64,000 bases of DNA. Source: JACVRW01 sp963751835. Lineage in GTDB: Bacteria; Actinomycetota; Thermoleophilia; Solirubrobacterales; Thermoleophilaceae. A model generated the notes under the pieces. That model did not search any database, was not told where the DNA came from, and saw only the letters and a list, made by a program, of their open reading frames with translations. This document shows positions 61,401 through 64,000 of this stretch, piece by piece. The stretch lies in contig CAVVWD010000022.1 in the NCBI GenBank assembly GCA_963751835.1, forward strand, positions 234,942 through 298,941, written 5' to 3'. A program made the translations under genes and the position numbers. The stretch's first letter is position 1. Every line of letters starts with the position of its first letter.

Positions 61401-63653
61401 TCAGCGGCGAGGGCGATCCCGGCGCTCGCGTCCCGACCGAGCCGGGCGGGGAGGTCCGGCGGCGCCGCCACGAACGGGATGCGCTCGAGCAGCTCGGCCT
61501 CGGTGGGGGTCGCGCCGGCGCTGTCGCGTGGCCTTCTCGCCTTCGACCCCGAGGTTTGGGAGGAGCCGATCGAGCCCCCGCGGCAGCCACCATGCGCGCT
61601 CGCCGAGTAGTCGGTGGATCGCGGGGATGACGGTCATGCGGACGAGGAAGGCATCGAAGAGGATCCCGAACGCGAGCGCGAACGCGATCGACTTGATCAC
61701 GACCGCCTGATCGGTGAGGAAGGAGGTGAAGACACTCACCATGATCACGGCGGCCGCTGTGACGACGCGAGCGCTCGCGCTGAACCCGGTGACGGTCGCT
61801 TGCGTCGCGTCCTCGCCGTGGGAGTACGCCTCGCGCATGCGGGAGACGAGGAACACCTCATAGTCCATCGCAAGGCCGAACAGGATCGCCACCATCAGCA
61901 CGGGCACGAAGCTGATGACCGGCCCGGCGTTGTCGACGCCGAGCGCCGAGAGGCCATGGCCGTTCTGGAAGACGAAGGTGGTGGCGCCGAGCGCCGAGGC
62001 GATCGTGAGCAGGAAGCCGCCGACCGCGGCGAGCGGAACCAGCAGCGATCGGAAGACGGCGGCCAGGAGGATGAGCGCGAGACCGCCGATCAATCCAACG
62101 AAGACCGGCAACGCGCTCGTGAGCTTGCTCGAGGTGTCGACGTTGACCGCGGTGGGGCCCGTGACGTACGTGGCGACGGCGTCCCTCTCCCTGATCGCTC
62201 GCGCGCGACGGCGGATCAGCTTGACCAGGTCGCTCGTCGCCGTCGAGGCGGGCGAGCTCTTCGGCGTGACCTGCACGATCGAGATGTCGCCGCTCGCGTT
62301 GGCCTCCGGCCCGGATACGGCGGCGACGTCGGGAACCCGCCGTACGAGCTGAGCGGCCTTCTTGCCGATCTCCTTAGGGTTCGGCCTCCCGGTAGCGTCG
62401 ACGACCACCGTGAGCGGCCCGTTGAACCCCGGCCCGAACCCCTTTGTAAGCAGATCGTAGGCCCGCCGTTCGGTGGTGTTGGTTGGCTTCGAGCCATCGT
62501 CGGGAAGCGCCTGCCGCAGGTGGAGTGCCGGCAGTGAGGCGATGACGAAAAAGGTCAGTACCGCGAGGAGCGCCGGCACGGGGTGCCGCATGACGAGTTC
62601 GCCCCAGCGGCGACCGAGTGTGACCTTCGGAAGCGGACGGCGCCGTCGCGCGACGCGCTCACCGGCAAACCCGAGCAGCGCGGGTAGCAGCGTCAGAGCA
62701 ATGGCGACTGCGATCACGACCGTCGCCGCGGCGGCGATTCCCATCGCACGCAGGAACGGGATACCCACGACCGACAGCCCGACCAGCGCGATCACGACGG
62801 TGGTTCCGGCGAACGTGACGGCAGCGCCCGCGGTGCCGAGCGCCCGTGGCACGGCCTCGGACGGGGGCAGTCCCGCGTCGAGGTTCTGGCGCGCGCGCGA
62901 CGTGATGAAGAGCGCGTAGTCGATTCCAACGGCCAGGCCCAGCATCAAGGCAAGCGTCGGCGTGGACGAGTTCAGCGTGACGAGCCCGGTCGCTGCGTGG
63001 ATCCCCAGCACGCCGATCCCGACACCGAGCAGTGCGGTTATCAGCGGCAGCCCTGCGGCGAGGATCGAGGAGAAGGTGATCGCGAGAACGATGTACGCGA
63101 CGACGACGCCGATGAGGTCGGCGCTGTGGCCACTGCTCGACGTCGTGCTGATCACGCCGCCCGAGAACTCGACCTGCAGGCCCGCCCTGCGCGCAGGTCC
63201 TGCGACATGCTCGAGCGCGTCCTTCGTCCTGGAGCCGATCTCCGCGACCGGGACGGCGAAACGGATGTCGGCGAACGCGATCTTCTTGTCCCGCGACAGT
63301 TGCAGGGAGCCGAGGAACGGCTTCGTACCGCCGACGGTCTGTGGCACCTTCCGTGCCTGCGCGACGGTCGGTCCGATCAGCCCCTTGAAGCGGGGCTCGT
63401 CGAGCGTGTGCCCGGCCGGAGCGGCGAAGACGATGCGAGCAACTGCGCCGCCTGTACCCGGAAACTTCTGGTCCAGGAGGCTGAGTGCCCGTTCCGATTC
63501 GGTGCCCGGAACGCTGAACGTGTCGCTCGTCGACGCCTGCAGGGCGACCTCGGCGGCAGCCGCAGCCACCAGCACCGCGAGCCAAGTCGCGAGTACCAGC
63601 CGTCGCCGGGTGTAGGCGAGCCGGCCGACGCGGTAGAGCGCCGACCCGATCAA
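61401..63653 (-). CDS. MMPL/RND-family transporter
   Basis: A 750-residue exporter of the MMPL class. Two halves, each with one N-terminal helix, a periplasmic loop and five helices; signature segments GLAVGIDYALFITSRARQNL near 250 and GLAMDYEVFLVSRMREAY near 620 hold the proton-relay Asp-Tyr pairs. Possible lipid or drug export. The last 40 residues are Arg-rich and may be read in the wrong frame, so the true end may be near 61545. A 19-residue ORF (63709 downward) overlaps its TTG start; motif copy 7 lies 120 nt upstream. Confidence 0.9.
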   Translation of the reverse strand: MIGSALYRVGRLAYTRRRLVLATWLAVLVAAAAAEVALQASTSDTFSVPGTESERALSLLDQKFPGTGGAVARIVFAAPAGHTLDEPRFKGLIGPTVAQARKVPQTVGGTKPFLGSLQLSRDKKIAFADIRFAVPVAEIGSRTKDALEHVAGPARRAGLQVEFSGGVISTTSSSGHSADLIGVVVAYIVLAITFSSILAAGLPLITALLGVGIGVLGIHAATGLVTLNSSTPTLALMLGLAVGIDYALFITSRARQNLDAGLPPSEAVPRALGTAGAAVTFAGTTVVIALVGLSVVGIPFLRAMGIAAAATVVIAVAIALTLLPALLGFAGERVARRRRPLPKVTLGRRWGELVMRHPVPALLAVLTFFVIASLPALHLRQALPDDGSKPTNTTERRAYDLLTKGFGPGFNGPLTVVVDATGRPNPKEIGKKAAQLVRRVPDVAAVSGPEANASGDISIVQVTPKSSPASTATSDLVKLIRRRARAIRERDAVATYVTGPTAVNVDTSSKLTSALPVFVGLIGGLALILLAAVFRSLLVPLAAVGGFLLTIASALGATTFVFQNGHGLSALGVDNAGPVISFVPVLMVAILFGLAMDYEVFLVSRMREAYSHGEDATQATVTGFSASARVVTAAAVIMVSVFTSFLTDQAVVIKSIAFALAFGILFDAFLVRMTVIPAIHRLLGERAWWLPRGLDRLLPNLGVEGEKATRQRRRDPHRGRAARAHPVRGGAAGPPRPARSGRERRDRPRR

Positions 63654-63773
63654 GGCGTCCTCCCGCTCAGTGGGTCCGCTCCATGCTCAGAAACTGCTCC
63701 GTCGCGCATCGGCGTCTCCCAGCAAGATGGTTGGCTCGAGACTCGACCCGAACGATCGCGCCCGGGCGCCCAC

Positions 63774-63804
63774 TTGTCGTCGTCCGGAGGGCGACTCTTT
63801 GGCG
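63774..63804 (-). promoter_or_regulatory. Leader motif copy 7 (upstream of MMPL)
   Basis: Minus strand: CGCCAAAGAGTCGCCC then GGACGACGACAAG. It is preceded by TACTACCTCCGGAG, which recurs before copy 6 as CTACTACCCC. No partner copy is visible on the other strand. Confidence 0.5.
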
Positions 63805-63900
63805 TGCTCCGGAGGTAGTACGCGCCGCGCCGCGGCGTTCAGGCTTGGGATGTGGGTCCCGTGGTGCTGGTCGTGGTGAATCCGCGTGGTGAGCTAGTCG

Positions 63901-64000
63901 ATGGTCGGTTCGATCCTCTACGGCGAGTGGCTGCGCCGCGAGCGCCGCGCGGGAGTTGCTGGCCACCGGCGAGACCGCCCGCCGTCGAGACCGGCGACGA
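63901..64000 (+). CDS. Possible start of a gene cut by the right edge
   Basis: An ATG at 63901 opens MVGSILYGEWLRRERRA; a one-base shift then gives ELLATGETARRRDRR, which reads better than the original frame. No clear ribosome site and too short to identify. Confidence 0.25.
   Translation, partial: MVGSILYGEWLRRERRAGVAGHRRDRPPSRPAT

Noticed and set aside
61334..61545. Minus frame reading LLERIPFVAAPPDLPARLGRD and ELVAGFRPRR, like the end of a methylenetetrahydrofolate reductase
   Set aside because: Too short and no start; it overlaps the MMPL end and merges into the DUF1059 frame. The resemblance is weak.

Overview
The window is about 64 kb of very GC-rich DNA packed with short-spaced, often ATGA/GTGA-overlapping genes. 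Gene content points to an actinobacterium: a PQQ-associated protein of the mycobacterial MSMEG_3727 family, an actinobacterial-style glycerol operon, DUF4395 and DUF1059 genes, and a large LuxR-ATPase. The class Thermoleophilia is my best guess (inference from small lineage-type proteins, not proven). Several genes are broken by single-base indels, nearly all insertions, which looks more like an uncorrected draft assembly than decay.

Region 1 (1-25 kb) encodes a nearly complete methanol-to-formate route. It has a lanthanide-type PQQ methanol dehydrogenase (xoxF), pqqA-pqqE, and the tetrahydromethanopterin (H4MPT)/methanofuran C1 pathway: fae, mtdB, mch and fhcBADC. Around these lie cofactor genes: mptG, mfnB, mfnE, mfnF, two ATP-grasp ligases, a dihydropteroate-synthase-like protein, a pterin carbinolamine dehydratase, and HisA-like, CitG-like, DUF447 and DUF1464 proteins. 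Methanol would be oxidised to formaldehyde by XoxF, condensed with H4MPT by Fae, oxidised by MtdB, hydrolysed by Mch, and released as formate by the Fhc complex. H4MPT-linked C1 transfer is known from proteobacterial methylotrophs, Planctomycetes and archaea; finding the set with xoxF and pqq in an actinobacterium is the main biological result. No formate dehydrogenase and no xoxG/xoxJ are in the window.

Region 2 (25-29 kb) is mixed: an R2-like diiron protein, a truncated MptA/FolE2 GTP cyclohydrolase, a methyltransferase, two small lineage-type proteins and a PlsC acyltransferase.

Region 3 (29-48 kb) is glycerol and dihydroxyacetone metabolism: dhaKL, glpF, glpK, glpABC and a DhaM-HPr-EI fusion that supplies phosphate from PEP. 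Then come pgsA, an epimerase and a second dhaL-dhaK pair preceded by a class II aldolase and a HAD phosphatase, which suggests a separate ketose pathway.

Region 4 (48-64 kb) is accessory: gene remnants, two COG4315 secreted proteins, an MFS and an MMPL transporter, a glutamine amidotransferase, a double cyclic-nucleotide-domain protein, a Moco-sulfurase-like class V aminotransferase with DUF4395, a LuxR-ATPase and DUF1059. A roughly 30-nt motif with a GTCG...CGAC core occurs seven times here, always sense-oriented upstream of a start codon, often in back-to-back pairs between divergent genes; it may be an undescribed leader RNA or regulatory element. I saw no rRNA, tRNA, CRISPR array or insertion sequence.
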